Shown: positions 37,274 through 50,873 of the stretch, piece by piece
Numbering within the stretch: the stretch's first letter is position 1
How the letters are laid out: every line of letters starts with the position of its first letter
Origin: Plasmodium malariae
Lineage: Eukaryota; Apicomplexa; Aconoidasida; Haemosporida; Plasmodiidae
Direction of reading: 5' to 3'
Assembly: GCF_900090045.1 (NCBI RefSeq)
Contig: NW_021638302.1
Span: forward strand, 22,766 to 86,765
DNA length: 64,000 nucleotides
Program-made: the position numbers and the translations under genes
Notes under the pieces: model-generated
The model's input: only the letters and a program-made list of their open reading frames with translations
What the model was told of the DNA's origin: nothing
Database searches by the model: none

Positions 37274-39186
37274 AATTACGTAAGAGCATTTCTAAATACA
37301 TATAAAGAATAAAAAATAGGGTAATTCTTGGATATATATATATTGAATGCTTATATATTAGAATACAGTAATTTTATCTTTTTGATAATATATATATATA
37401 AAAACTCTTAATAGGTAATATGAGAATTCTAGTTTTTTTAACTTTAATCTAAATAAAATCTTTTAAAATTTTTAATATTTTTCTTAATATGGATAGTTTG
37501 TTAATTTTTTTAGTGTTCGTCTTTATAATTTATTCTGTTTAAGTGCTGTAAAAATATCTACATTTTTAATTTATTTATTTTTTTATTTGTATGTGTATAT
37601 AAATTATCAATAAACTATGTTTAAGTTATTATATTTTATTTATATTATTATTACTTGTTTTACTGGGTTAGTAATTTAATATATTATTTTTTATTAGTTT
37701 ATCTCTACCTCAATATGTATGTACATTATTTAGGTTATAACTTTTTACGTTTCATAATTTTTCTGTATATGTGTATATATTTAGTGAAGATTTATTGTTG
37801 TTTGTCATATATTAATTAGAACGTCTATTTAGAGAAATATAACATGAAATTGCATAATATTCATAATTTCTTTAAATTCTAGTGAAAAGTTGGTACTTTA
37901 AATACTTGTAAATTTTCATAAGTTAAATATATATAATATTATTATATTTATCTTGATGAATTTTATGTTTAATTTATTATAAAAATTTATTACTATAATA
38001 AAGCGAAGAAGAAAATGTTTATTTCTTTGTGTTTTTTAAGGAATTTAATATATTTTATTAATTCACCTATTTTTTAAAATATTACAATTCTAAAATTATT
38101 TAATTAATACAAAACAAATTGTGTACTAGTGTTTTTGCAATATTTTTTCTAACAAAACATTTATGTTATGTTAAGCTATAAATTAATAAATTCCATATAC
38201 AAATAAAAATGTAAAATAATTTGATTGGTAAAATAATTGGGTAATATCATTTACAGTTTAAATATATGTATACTAGAGGGATAGAAAAATTTGGATGAAT
38301 AAAATTTTAAAATAATACATGATAGTAGGAGAAAAAAACAATAGAATAATTCATTTCTTATTTTATATAATATTTTTATTATTATAAGTACATTTATATA
38401 ATATATTTATATTTGCTTTGTTCCTTTCCATTTATGTTATAATAAATGTTAAATTAAAGTACTCTGAATAACTATTAGTATATGTTTTTGGTTATCTAGA
38501 AATTATTACTAAAAAGAAAAATATATATGCTTTATTATTATTATTATATTGTATCTAAGAAATATACTTCAAGTAAATATATTAGAAAAAATAACATTTC
38601 ACTGTAGGTGATATTCTACTTAAATATTTATATAAAAAATTATTTATTCTTTAAGTTATATATTATAAGTTGTTATAACAAAAACTATAAAAATATTAGA
38701 TTTCCTAAAATTTTTATAATAAAAACTGTTTTGACTTGTTCCAATTATTAAATGAAGTATTATTAAAAATGTTATATCTATTTACTTCATTGTTAATATT
38801 TAATAAAAAATTATGTATTAATAAAAACTTTATATATTAATTTTTTGAACATTATAATAAAATATGTAAATATATATATGTTTTTAACATATAATTTAAA
38901 TAAATATATAGGGGAATACTAAAATATCTTATTGCTGATATATTATCATTGTGGAATTTTTTAAAGATGTAAAATGCATTTATGTACTTAATTTACCTAA
39001 TAATTTATACGAACTAATTTGAAAGTTATAATGAATATGTAATTTCTTTAAATTTTTAATATATTTTTATTGTCTTATTTTCATATTATTTCATTTTTTT
39101 ACTTTTCAGAATTTAGGAGCAACTAAGAAAAAAAAAATATTTGTATATTTGAAGAAGATTATAAACCTGATGGTACTACATGATAA
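37274..39186. other. AT-rich region, no gene seen
   Basis: 3' flank of the exported-protein gene followed by AT-rich sequence; nothing recognisable on either strand. Confidence 0.55.
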
Positions 39187-39880
39187 TTTGATTTATTAAA
39201 CCATTTAAAGGAAACACATATTAATATATATAATATTGAATATAAGCTTAATAATAATTGTAAACAGAGAAATATGATTCCTGCATTAATTAGTTATAGT
39301 TTTAGTGATCATGAGTACCTTATTGTATTGAATGTATCGTTAAACGAAAAAATAAAAGGTTACATATATGCAGGATCTAAATGTGAATATAAAATAAAAT
39401 TATATGAGCTACACATTCAGAAATTATAAGAAAATTAGAAACGAATATATATAGTGAGGAAAAGTGTACAAGAAGTGAATCTACTTATAAATGTTACATT
39501 TCACATTAATTAAAAACTGCTTTTTCTGTTGGTTTTACTATATGGGGAATTTTTGTTACTACTTTTTCATTTTTTGTATAAGTTTATATAAGAATTATCG
39601 TTAATAAATATGAAACTTAAGAACAAAATTGCACTTTATTTTCATTAAAATATTATTGTTGTTATATATATATAAACATATTTCATTGCTTTTCGTTTTA
39701 TATTATAATTCAGTTCCATGGGACACTGAATTCATAGTCACCTAAATAAAAAAAAAAAGAATAATAAAGGACATAATTCCCGAAGAATCACGTGAATTAT
39801 TAAAAATATTTGCTGAAAATGGGATTTCACATTCAGAAGACGGAAGAATTAGGATAGGTTATCATTCTTCAGCAATTTAG
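39187..39880 (+). pseudogene. PIR-like 3' relic with an unidentified upstream portion
   Basis: The 3' part is PIR-like. A membrane-like segment (TAFSVGFTIWGIFVTTFSFF) ends at a GTATAAG donor (39576). About 138 bp later a TATAATTCAG acceptor (39713) precedes a stretch ending KDIIPEESRELLKIFAENG and RIRIGYHSSAI, stop at 39878-39880. The RIGYHS ending is typical of PIR C-termini, and the intron length matches the intact PIR gene. The last exon is frame-broken near its poly-A run. Upstream, 39187-39429 is an 80-codon open stretch without a start (KLNNNCKQRNMIPALISYSF, LNEKIKGYIYAGSKCEYKIK) which I do not recognise as a PIR ectodomain. Just after it another frame reads IIRKLETNIYSEEKCTRSES before a stop ahead of the membrane segment. 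I treat it as one broken gene, but the upstream part may be a different relic. Confidence 0.55.
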
Positions 39881-42800
39881 TAATTTACTTGTAATGCTGA
39901 ATTGGTAATTTATTTTTAAACTGATATGAGAAAGGAAAAGATTAATTCTTGGAATATTTCATTAAGCTGTAAAAGGAAAAATAAATAATATAATGAATAT
40001 ATAAATAACACATAAATGTTGAAAAAAGAATATTTACACTTATTAATATAAGATATTAATATTAATGATACATTGAACATAATATATTAGTAAATTTTGT
40101 ATTATATTATAGATCAAAAAAAAATATATGGTGAATATATAATATTTTATTGTATAAATTGCATATTTCCCTAACAAAGTATTATAATATATAATTCTAT
40201 TAATTATGTTATTCTCTATAATATATAACTAATAATTTAAATGCTAATTCTACTGACTTTAATAATAAGAAGCACTATAATTTAAACTATCAGATGCTTT
40301 ATTTGTTATTATAATTTTTTGATTCTAGCATTATTTCATTAAATATCAAAAGAAAAAATCATTTGTTGTAATAATTAATATGAATTGAAAATTCTATAAT
40401 AATGTTTCTAAAATAATTTTAAATAAATAGAAAAAAATATATTAGAAATCTTTATATTTCAGTATATATAATAATATAGTTACAAATTTAATTACAAAAT
40501 ATATATATAATATACAGCATATATATTATATTACAAATATATGTACATAACATGTAATTTATTCTTTATAAATACAATAATTATTATAATAAATTATGTT
40601 TTATTTTTCAATTCTCTCTATATTTTTCATATATTTCTTTCCTATATAGTATTAATAAAAGTAAGTAATAATATTTATATAAAGAAAGTATAAAAATGAT
40701 AATGAAAAATTCTAATGTATTCTTATAAATATTTTAAATGAACGAATATGTTATTATCATTGTTGAGGTTATAAATTATATGTACAACATAATGTTATTG
40801 TGATTCCTTAATCATCTTAATATCTTATAAATGTATAATTATATATATTTTTATTTAGTCTTAATGGGAGCTAATGTTTTTACTAAAATATTCGTAGAGA
40901 ATATTTTTTCATTACGTTTTTACTTCTACTCATGCATCATATTTATATATATATACTTTTTTTTTTTTACGGAAATATTTCAGTGAATGATATATATTAA
41001 ACAAGATAATGAAAATAGAAAGGAAATATATGTACAAAGAAAATTTATTATGTTATTCATTTGTTATAATATACATTTATTAATTATTTTTGAGGCATTA
41101 GTTTTAATTTTGAGCATTTATTCTATATAATGAAACTGTACATATATAGGAAATAAATTATGATGTTAGTGTTAACATTTCATTATTAATAAATCAGTTG
41201 TTACTTATATTACTTTAATTTTTATTTGTAGTATGTACTCATTGGAAAACACAAGATATATAATAATTATAATTATGTAAATTTTATTGTAATAACAAAA
41301 AAATTTTATCCAAAATTATAGATGAATATTGTGTATTTATATACCTTATATTAATTAATTAAGTTTATTAAGTAAAAATAAATATATCCAAAAATTAGTT
41401 CATTTTTTTTATATATAATATTTCAGAAGAGATAAATTGTTAAGTATGAACAATAAACAAAAAAAAAGAAAAGAAATTAAATAAGAAAATAAAACATCTC
41501 ATAATTGTTAAATATCTTGTGTATATTTAGTGAAATAAAGAACTATATACAGATAGAAAAATAGGTAAACTTAAACAACTAGGAATTCATAGAATAGTCC
41601 GAGAATTTTGGACACGTTTATAATATGAAAAATAAATCTTGTTACATATCGGTAAATAAAAATTACGTTAGAAAAGATTAAGTATAAAAATGGATAATAA
41701 TGAAATTGATATAAAAAAGGAATGCTGAAATTATAAATATGTCATATAATTTATAGATAATTAGAACGCATGTAAGAATGAATAAAGAACTAATAGCAAT
41801 TACTTATCTGCCTTATTTCCTAATATACATTATTATTTTTTATGGATTTAAAAATATTAAATCAATTTTAGTTTTTTTTATCTTAAAAAAAGTGAAAAAA
41901 TATATATATATTATATTCTTAAGCGTAATTACCCTAAAGTTATAATGTTAACAGGATATATAAATTTCTATGTTGATACACAATTTTTTAACTTGAGAAC
42001 ATTTAATAAATTTTAATATATTTTATTAAAAATAAAAAGTAACTTGGGTAATGAATGTTATGTAATCTAAAAAATTATTAATTCTAAAAATTCAGAATAA
42101 TATAATCATATTATTAAACATAAAGAAAAAAAATTCTATATATTGTACAGAATATGCCCAACTATCTTAATTATTATACTTAGAATATATATATCGCGTT
42201 TATTTTAAAAATATATTTAAAAAGGTAATATTTCAATGAAATAAATAATATAATTTAATTAATATTATCATAAATCAGTATAAATTTATATTGTATATAT
42301 ATTTAATTTTTTTATTACTACAATATAGGTGGTAAAATCTGTATATAACCCCTCATACAAAAGTTATTGCTAGAAGCAAATATAAACATTTTTCTTTTCT
42401 TTATTCATTTTTTTTTTCTTAACATTAAATACTATAATACTTTATTATATTCTATCCTTTCTGCAAAAAAGATTCTTATGTATATAAAAGTTTTATGCTT
42501 TAGGGTGTGGAATATTACTATGAAATAATCAAAATATTATAGTGCCATATCATCTTCTAGAAGGAATTCTATGTAAAATATTAATATTATTATTTGTTTT
42601 AATTATTTATTAATAAGAGAAAGAATATATATATATATGTATATACTGTTCTATTATCCTTCTTTAGTCGTTTTTAAATAAATTCATTTTATAAAAATTC
42701 ATATTATATCTACGATACAATAAAACATGAATAATTTATATGCCTTTTCATTATTGATTAAATAGAGATATACATTATTGAACTAATGTTATTTCAATAA

Positions 42801-43699
42801 TAATCTATTTAATACTAGAATTCTTGTTTGTTTCTTTTTTTTCTTTTTTTTATTATATTATATTAAAAAATTTTCTGATTACATATTTTTAATTAAAAAA
42901 AAACGAAAACTGAGCTCTAGTTGTTTAAAAACATTTCATTTACGAACAATATGAATAAAGTTTAGATATTATAATTTTCAAAAATTATACAGAAAAAAAA
43001 AAATATTAGTTTATTTACTTTTAAAATATATATGTTTTTATAGATTTGATAGCATGATATATATTATACTTTTTATATACATTATAGAAAATAAGAGAAT
43101 AAAAGTAATATAATAAATGCATCAGAGAATAGTATTCAAAGTATCCTTATCTTCATTTATCTTTTAACTTATTATATAATTATTGCAATTAATATTTTTT
43201 AACAATAATAACAAGTTTTTCCAAAGCATTTTTAAAAAGTTAAAATTAGATATTATACCTTTGATATAGAGAATAATAAATTACCGATATTCGATATATT
43301 CTCTATAAACTGAATATATATGTATATTAATGAATATTGTATTTTATTTTTATTATTTTTTTCTTTAAAATAATTAATATAGAAATCATTTAATTATTAT
43401 ATTCAATAGTTAATTTGTGTATTTTGAATATTTATGAATAAATTCAAATTATTTTATTTTAATAAAAGTTTTTTAAAAATTAGATTAAGTTAAAAATTCC
43501 ATAACAGATTTTTATAGTTAATTTTCTTTTTGAACTTAGTAGAAAGCACTATAATTATTTACGTTTTACCACGTTATTATGAAAAAAGAAATAATAATAG
43601 TTTATAAATTAAATATATTAGCGTTTATCATTAGCTGCATATTATATTATTGTTAAAACTTTTCCTACTATATATGTTACAATATTGAATGTATATATA
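39881..43699. other. AT-rich region of about 3.8 kb, no firm gene
   Basis: One short coding-like stretch near 41533-41624 is reported as a weak finding. The rest is homopolymer and (TA)n-rich. The right end should hold the promoter of the fam-m gene. Confidence 0.55.
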
Positions 43700-44651
43700 A
43701 TGGAACAAAATATTAAGTTACTGTTTTTTACTACACTTTCTTCCTTTATAATTTTAAGTTGGATATGTCATTTTTACAATGATATGGTGTGATCATATTG
43801 ATTATTGATGCTAGTATTATTTATATTTTTCATATTTAATTTTTGTTAATGCTGTTTCTTAGAATAATATTTTTTATTTATATACATAATTTATATTTAC
43901 TTTGTGTTTTTAGAGTACTTTTAATAAATATTTAAATGAAAATTATAATCTTCACGAAAAAAAAGATATAAAAAGTTATCGATTACTAGCAAAATGTAAA
44001 CAGAATCATATATCGAGTATTGTAGGTTTAAAAAGTGTTATACGAAATAACGAACTTAAAGACAAAAAGAATATAAGTAATAGCGAAAAAGAGAATAAAT
44101 ATATATATGTACAATTAGATGAAAGTTCATTGAATAGTGTGGTACACCATAAACAATCTAAGAAAAACAAATCTTATATATTTGAAACAAAAACCTATTC
44201 TAATCTTGAAAAAAAAATATTCAAAGAACTAGATTATTTTGATTTTCTTAAGAACAACAGAACGATTAGTGACAATCTGTACAAAAAAATGGTACTAAAA
44301 AAATACAGATCACGAATTATTATACCATTAGTATTGTTTATTTTTTTATCAATATCGCTCTTATTAGATTTTTGCTGTGGTTATGGCTTAAGAAGGGGGT
44401 TGTTTATATTATTGAAATTATCATTAGGTAGAGCTCCATTGGATAGTTTATACACATTTTTGCAGAATAATTTAGGTTCGTTTTTCAAGTTAACCACATC
44501 TAGTAATAGGGAATTATATATAACACCCTTCTTTGAATTTCTAATATATTTCTCATCGTTCGTTATATTGGGTATTACATTAATATTAGGTGTTCTTTAC
44601 TATCATAAAAAAGTTAAAAAATATGAAAAAATTAAACACAAGAAAAGATAA
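43700..44651 (+). CDS. Fam-m exported protein, two exons
   Basis: Fam-m is a large subtelomeric family of exported proteins described from P. malariae; its molecular role is unknown. Exon 1 is 43700-43786 (29 codons), beginning MEQNIK and ending WICHFYNDM before a GTGTGA donor. Exon 2 is 43914-44651 after GTTTTTAG; the intron is 127 bp, phase 0. The product is 274 residues. The export pentad, RLLAK, starts at residue 52 and has Lys where PEXEL usually has Glu, Asp or Gln. The fam-m block YSNLEKKIFKELDYFDFLKN (residues ~124-143) is followed by two membrane segments, ~164-183 (IIIPLVLFIFLSISLLLDF) and ~237-260 (LIYFSSFVILGITLILGVLY), and a basic tail, YHKKVKKYEKIKHKKR. No stop or frameshift interrupts it. 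The decayed copy at 24.6-25.7 kb is its nearest relative here. The family call is firm; which of the names fam-l and fam-m belongs to which block is from memory. Confidence 0.9.
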
Positions 44652-47257
44652 AATGAATTTGAGTAAACATATTTTTTTATATAATGGAGTAATTAATATA
44701 AGTTACGCCTATATTATCTTTAGTTTATACATATATTAAGCATACACATAATTGCTTTTATTGCACACCTGAACATGTATATGTGGTATTTTTGATATAT
44801 AACAGCATAAATATATTTTCTGAGATTTTTTTTGAATTTGAATGTTTTAATGTTAGTAATTTTTATTGTAATATATTGTTTTGTCTTGGATAATTAACTT
44901 AGTTTTGAATATATATTTTTGTATTTAAAAGGATATCCAAGATAAATATTTGTCTATGTATGTTAAAATAAATATATGATAACACAGTTCATATAGTACT
45001 ATTGAATTCTGATAATTTACATTTTATATAAAATTTTTATTTTATTTTTTTTATATTTTTCTAATCTAAAATGATCATTTTTTTTTGTTATTATAAAATA
45101 TATTATTGGTTTTAAATTAGAAATAAATATGTCTTCTTTAGATTATAAAGATTGGAGGGCAATATATTTTCTTGTAAGGATATATATATTTATTTACTTA
45201 AAATATAATATTTATTCTTTAATATAATTTTTTTTAGAAATGTATTTTGTAACATAATTTTAGGATAAAAATTTCTAATATATAATTTTTTTATTTTCAA
45301 GATATACATTTTAGGTTATTAATATATAATAAAGAAGTATTCATAATAAATTTCTACTATTTTTAATTCTTTAAGAATTTATATGTTCTATAACTTTAAC
45401 TTTAAATTAATAGTTAAATTCATTATTTAATATTTTACTTAATTTTTGTGTTAAATTCATTTAGGTAGTTTAATTTAAATATATATTATAATGAAAATTT
45501 ATAAGTAAATTAACTATTTATTTTTCTTAATTTACGTATACATAAAAGATTAATATAATGAGTTAAAGTAAATCATATATTAAGAGATATTACATATTTC
45601 CTTTTTTCTTTCTTTTTTTTATAATAATAACGTTTTAAATATTTGATTATATCTATGAAAAGGTAAATTATCAACAAAAGAAAATGAAAAAATAATTATT
45701 TTTTGTACATTAAAATAATAATGGGTAGATATTTCTTTTGAATATATTTCTTATTTTGTGCGTCCATATTTATATTAAGAGTTAATAGATTTTCAAAAGT
45801 GTACAGGTATATAAAGTTTTTATTGACAGTTAATAGTTCATTTACATTTATAAGGTCATTGTTAACACAAAATGGAAGTAAAAAAAAAGAACTTGTTCGT
45901 TTCAAGAAATATATAAATAAATGATATTATTCTTATTATCAAATAAGTTTTAATAAGGCTTGTTTGATATGTTACATTATTTTTCGTAGATTAATTAAGT
46001 AAATAAATGTAATGTATAAGTATTAGTGTACAAATGCTTTTCCTGAATTTTTATTTATTATATTTTATTTTCTATGTTTCCAAGTTAATGTTTTAGTTAA
46101 ATATTAATATATGCTTAATTATCAGAACTACATATACTTAATAACGTATTGTTTATTCAGTAATATTTTCCAGAAATATTAATATTAATTTTTTTTTTTG
46201 GTAAAATATGCAAAAGATTTATAGAAAATGAGAATAACATATACAGAAAAAACTACACGGAAATATGAAAACATGAGTAATAAATTTTTTAATAAAAGAG
46301 TTATGTATTTTTAGTATTTAATTTATTATTTTTTATTTAATACAATGTATTACTATAATTTCTTAAAATATGTTATTCCATGAAAAAAATACATATACGC
46401 TTGCATATATATATAAAATAATTCTTTCATCATTATACGATTTTCTTTTTTTCTGATTGAATTTCTATATTCAGAATAAATATTTTTAAAACAAAACATA
46501 AAAGGATGGATGAACATAACTGTATTTTATTTATAAATAATACAATAACATAAATATAAAAATTATAATTTTCAAAAATAATTTCACAATAATAAAAAAA
46601 CTAGTACTTCGCTTTCTTTAAATATATATTTTTTTGTAAATAAGATATTACATTGTATATTATATTTTTTTAATTATATTTAGAAAAAAAAAATTGTTTA
46701 TAAATAAAAAGAAACTAAAATATGGGTTATAATTAACACAACACAAAATATTTTCTTTATTTTTTATTTTACGTTTTAATAATTAATATTTATTAAGAAT
46801 AAAATATACTTGTTCTAAAAAATGATGCTTGTAAAATTAGTATTACAAACAGGATAAATTCCTTAGTATCCTTAATAAGTGTTTTAATATATAAAGGAGT
46901 GTATTACATATATATATTCTATACATTCTCTAATGCTTATAAAATGAATATTTCCATATAATAAAAAATATTTAATATTGCATTAAATAAAAAGTTAAAT
47001 TATATATATTGTATATTTATGAATGAATTCAAATTATTTTATTTTAATGATATAATTTGTTTTTATATAACATTTAGGTAAAAAATATATAATACATTAT
47101 TATATATCTTTTTATATGTAGTTGTTTAATTGTACATTATAGTTGTATATATTTTATTAATATCTTACTAAAAAGCAAAATATATTAATAAAAAAAATAT
47201 TATGTTATTATTAATTTATTCATTAGTTTGTATTTTATAATATTATAGATATATAAT
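44652..47257. other. Intergenic between fam-m and fam-l, no gene seen
   Basis: AT-rich sequence between two genes in the same direction. The frame at 45696-45905 (minus) has no family features and is not called. Confidence 0.55.
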
Positions 47258-48139
47258 ATGGAACTAAAAATTAATCCAATCTTATTTATTATAATAACTA
47301 CTTTTACTTTTTTAAAGAGGATTTTCTCTTTTAACCATGATGGGGTATGATAATATTAGTTATGTTATTGTATTATACATAATGTCCGTGTTTTTTTTTT
47401 ATTAATACAGTTTTTTAAAATTAAAATATTTGTTCATTTGAATAATAATCTTTTTTTATAGTTAACGTTTAACAAATTTGTAGGTGAGAAATGTATGCAG
47501 TGTAGAATATTAGACAAAAGAAATTATCGATTACTAGCAAAATGTATAGAGGATAAAGATTCGAATAACATATATTTGAACGAATTTTTTCAAAATAATG
47601 ATAAAAAAGAAAATAAATATATAACTAATAATAAAAAATGGAATAAAGAAAAAAACACGAAATCCAACAAAAGTTTATTAAATAAAGCTCAGTACTATAC
47701 AGAAGTAATAGATTACAATAATGGAATATTTGATGGAAAACATTTTCATTTTGAAAAAAAATTAATAAGAAAAAAAGATTATGATGCATTTCTAGAAAAA
47801 AAGAGGAGAATTAGAGATATATCTTTAAAAAAAATAAAATTTAAAAATTACAGATTTGGAAGTGCCATATTTTTACTTTTTTTCTTTCTGGGAATAGGTT
47901 TACCCATATTACAAGGATTAGAGCTATTAAAAAAAGCAGGAGATGCGATTAAAAGTTTACCACATATGAATGATGTGTGGGAAACTATAGAAGGATGTTT
48001 AGGTCAGGCAAAATATCATTTTTTTTTAATAGCATTTAGCACAATTATCATTATATTAGTTGTTATACTTGTAATAGTAATTCCTAAAATTTTAAGAAAT
48101 AACGAAAAATATAACAGAATTAAAGCGATGTATGAGTAA
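47258..48139 (+). CDS. Fam-l exported protein, two exons
   Basis: Fam-l is the companion family of fam-m in P. malariae; its function is unknown. Exon 1 is 47258-47344 (29 codons), starting MELKINPILFI before a GTATGATAAT donor. It lacks the usual W-I-C-H motif but keeps the length. Exon 2 is 47462-48139 after TTTTATAG; the intron is 117 bp, phase 0. The product is 254 residues. The export pentad, RLLAK, starts at residue 52. The family block runs from AQYYTEVIDYNNGIFDGKHF through EKKLIRKKDYDAFLEKKRRI (residues ~105-145). Two membrane segments follow, at ~162-182 (GSAIFLLFFFLGIGLPILQG) and ~216-239 (FFLIAFSTIIIILVVILVIV), then a short charged tail. The reading frame is intact. It lies 2.6 kb from fam-m in the same direction. 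The decayed fam-l copy is at 14.9-15.8 kb. Confidence 0.9.
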
Positions 48140-49300
48140 GGTGAATAACAAGAAACATGTTTTTTTATATAGCTTATTAATATGAAACGTTATATGTAAT
48201 ATCTTTAGTTTATATACTTAATAAACATACATATTGTTTATATAATTTTATTAATGTACATGGATTTATAACGTAATACTTATAATTAATACTCATAAAT
48301 TATATTCTTTGTCTGTTGGTAAATTTGAATGCATTAATGATTGTCATTTTTTATTATAAATTATTGTTGAATCAAAATATAATAATATCATGTAATATAT
48401 GTATTTCTGTATATAATTAGATTGTTATAAGAAACATATATATGTGAGTTAAAATTAATATATAATATTAATGAAGTAGTGTTAGAATTTCCGTTTTAAA
48501 CGAAAAGTAATTTTATTGTATTTTTTATCTTGAAGAATAATATGATTATCTGTATACGTACTTAAGAAATTATGTGATTAACATTACATTTAAAATGAAT
48601 ATTTTTTTTTTGTATTTAATGTAAAGTAATGTATATATTATGTTACCATGATTTATATATATTTTACTCCAATATAAACATAATATTTGTTATATAAATA
48701 ATATTTATTAGAAATATGGCATAACATAAAAGTTGTTATTAATAAATTTTGTAACAAGTTTAATTTTGTTTTTTTTTTTTTACAGTGTAAGTAGGGAATT
48801 AGAATTGGATAATAAAATAATGTTCTTATAAAATATTATTTCTTTGGTAATTAGGATCAATATTTTAATTTTATTCATGTTACTATTTTATTTTATTTTA
48901 TTTAATAAGATTATGTATCCTATAAATATATAATTAATTTATAAATAGAAAAAAATAAACTTTATTATCTTAAGAAAATGAAATATATTTTTATTCATAT
49001 ATTAAAAAAGAATATATGTTATAAGAAAAAAAAATTTTAATCTTTAACAAAATTTTTATTTTTTTAAATCCTATATTTTTATTATTTAAATGAAAGCAAT
49101 TCTTTTTTTATTGAAATTATTTTTTTATAGGAAATAAATTATTAAAAGTATGTTAAATTTGTTAGTGAGGTGAGTAAATAGTTTATATAGATTATGTTAA
49201 AAACATTGGAAGATGACATTACATAAATTAATTAAGAACAAAATGTTAGAATAATATTTTTATAATTTTATTAATTATGTACATAATGATGTACAAAATG

Positions 49301-49331
<31 letters not shown>

Positions 49332-50873
49332 TAATATATGTAGCAAAAATAAAATCTATGATTAAATAAATATTATAAACTATATAGTATTTTTATATTT
49401 ATTATAATCTGGAAGCGTATGCTGAACTTTTTTTTCCGAATTAAATTTATGATTACTATAAAACTATTATTATGAAACATAAAATTAATTATCAGATTAT
49501 TTCAAACATATTTTCGTTTATACTCTTAATACAAACATGCTAATGTTTAAATAACGTGAAATAATTTCAACGAAAATTATTTTTGTTTTATTATTTTAAA
49601 TGTGATATTATGAGTAATCTGATCATTTCCATATCTAAATTAGTAACAAAATTACAGATATACGGTAAAATACAAGATACGACATAGTTATGCTGAATAA
49701 TTAATATTAATTCCTATTCTGAAATTTATAATTTGGTTATTAGAAATGCATCTGAAGTTTTTACATGCAGCAAAAAAAGAGTCTGATTTTTTTAAATGTA
49801 ATATGTATAATAATGTATATATAATGAGTTCCATGGAGTTCAAAATAGTGGAATTCTATTGGAAATCTGAATAGAAAAAGGATTTCTTTTCAACTATTCT
49901 AATTATTTAGGTATTATAATGTTACTTGCTATTACTTTTATGAAAATAACTGTTGTATTTTTTTCTTGGTATATAGCAAATAAAAATGCAATATATAAAT
50001 GTATATACGATTTGTTATTTTATAATATACATTAGATAAAATTTTATAATTATGTAATAAATTTATATATGTTTTTTATTTTTTATAGGAAGATTTTCTT
50101 ACTACTTCAGATGTTACATGTATAAAAAGTATTAGAGGAGAAAAAGACAATTAATTATAGTGCTTTAGAAGAACATATATATGAATTATAAACTAAATAT
50201 TAAGAGTTTTGCTATATAAATTAGAGATTGAGTAGAATAAATATCTCTTAACTACATATATAAATAACATTTTTACAATGTTACATAGAATAAATACTAT
50301 ACAAAAACAACAATACTATAATTTTTACATATTTTAAATTTTTAATTCTGTTTATTGGCAAGTAGATAAATGATAATAAAACTTTGAAGTTATAAATTAT
50401 ATATATATATTCTTTGTAATTTTTGAATAATGTTTTTATTTTATGAATTTTATTTTTTTATTTGGATAAAAATATTACTTGTGTTTTTTTAAAGCTTCTG
50501 TTGCTTCTCTTCTTATTTTAATGCAAATTTAATAAACAGTTCTATATGTTAATGTGTAATAAAATCATTATTTATTTCACAATCTTGTGCTATATATTTA
50601 TACCTTAAAAATATGTGGTTTTTATTCTAAAGAAAAATTCATATATAAGTGGACTTTTTGCTACTGATTCAAACAGTAGTATTGTATTTATGTTAACCCT
50701 TTGTTTGAATAATTGCTGTGTAGTTTTTTCTTAATTTTTATGCGCATGTATACATTTCTAATTTTTTTTATCTTATTTATTAAGAAATATTTTCATATAT
50801 GTAACTTTTGCACCTCTAAGTATTAGATTTTGTATTGCAAATAATATAAACTGTAATTTTTGTATCAAGGATC
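48140..50873. other. AT-rich region of about 2.7 kb, no firm gene
   Basis: A (TA)n tract lies at about 49302-49335. A hydrophobic open stretch near 49910-49980 (LGIIMLLAITFMKITVVFF) has no recognisable neighbours in frame and is not called. Confidence 0.5.

Noticed and set aside
49741..50160. Possible remnant with hydrophobic run LGIIMLLAITFMKITVVFF
   Set aside because: No conserved block, export motif or splice pattern nearby; hydrophobic runs are common by chance in this AT-rich sequence.
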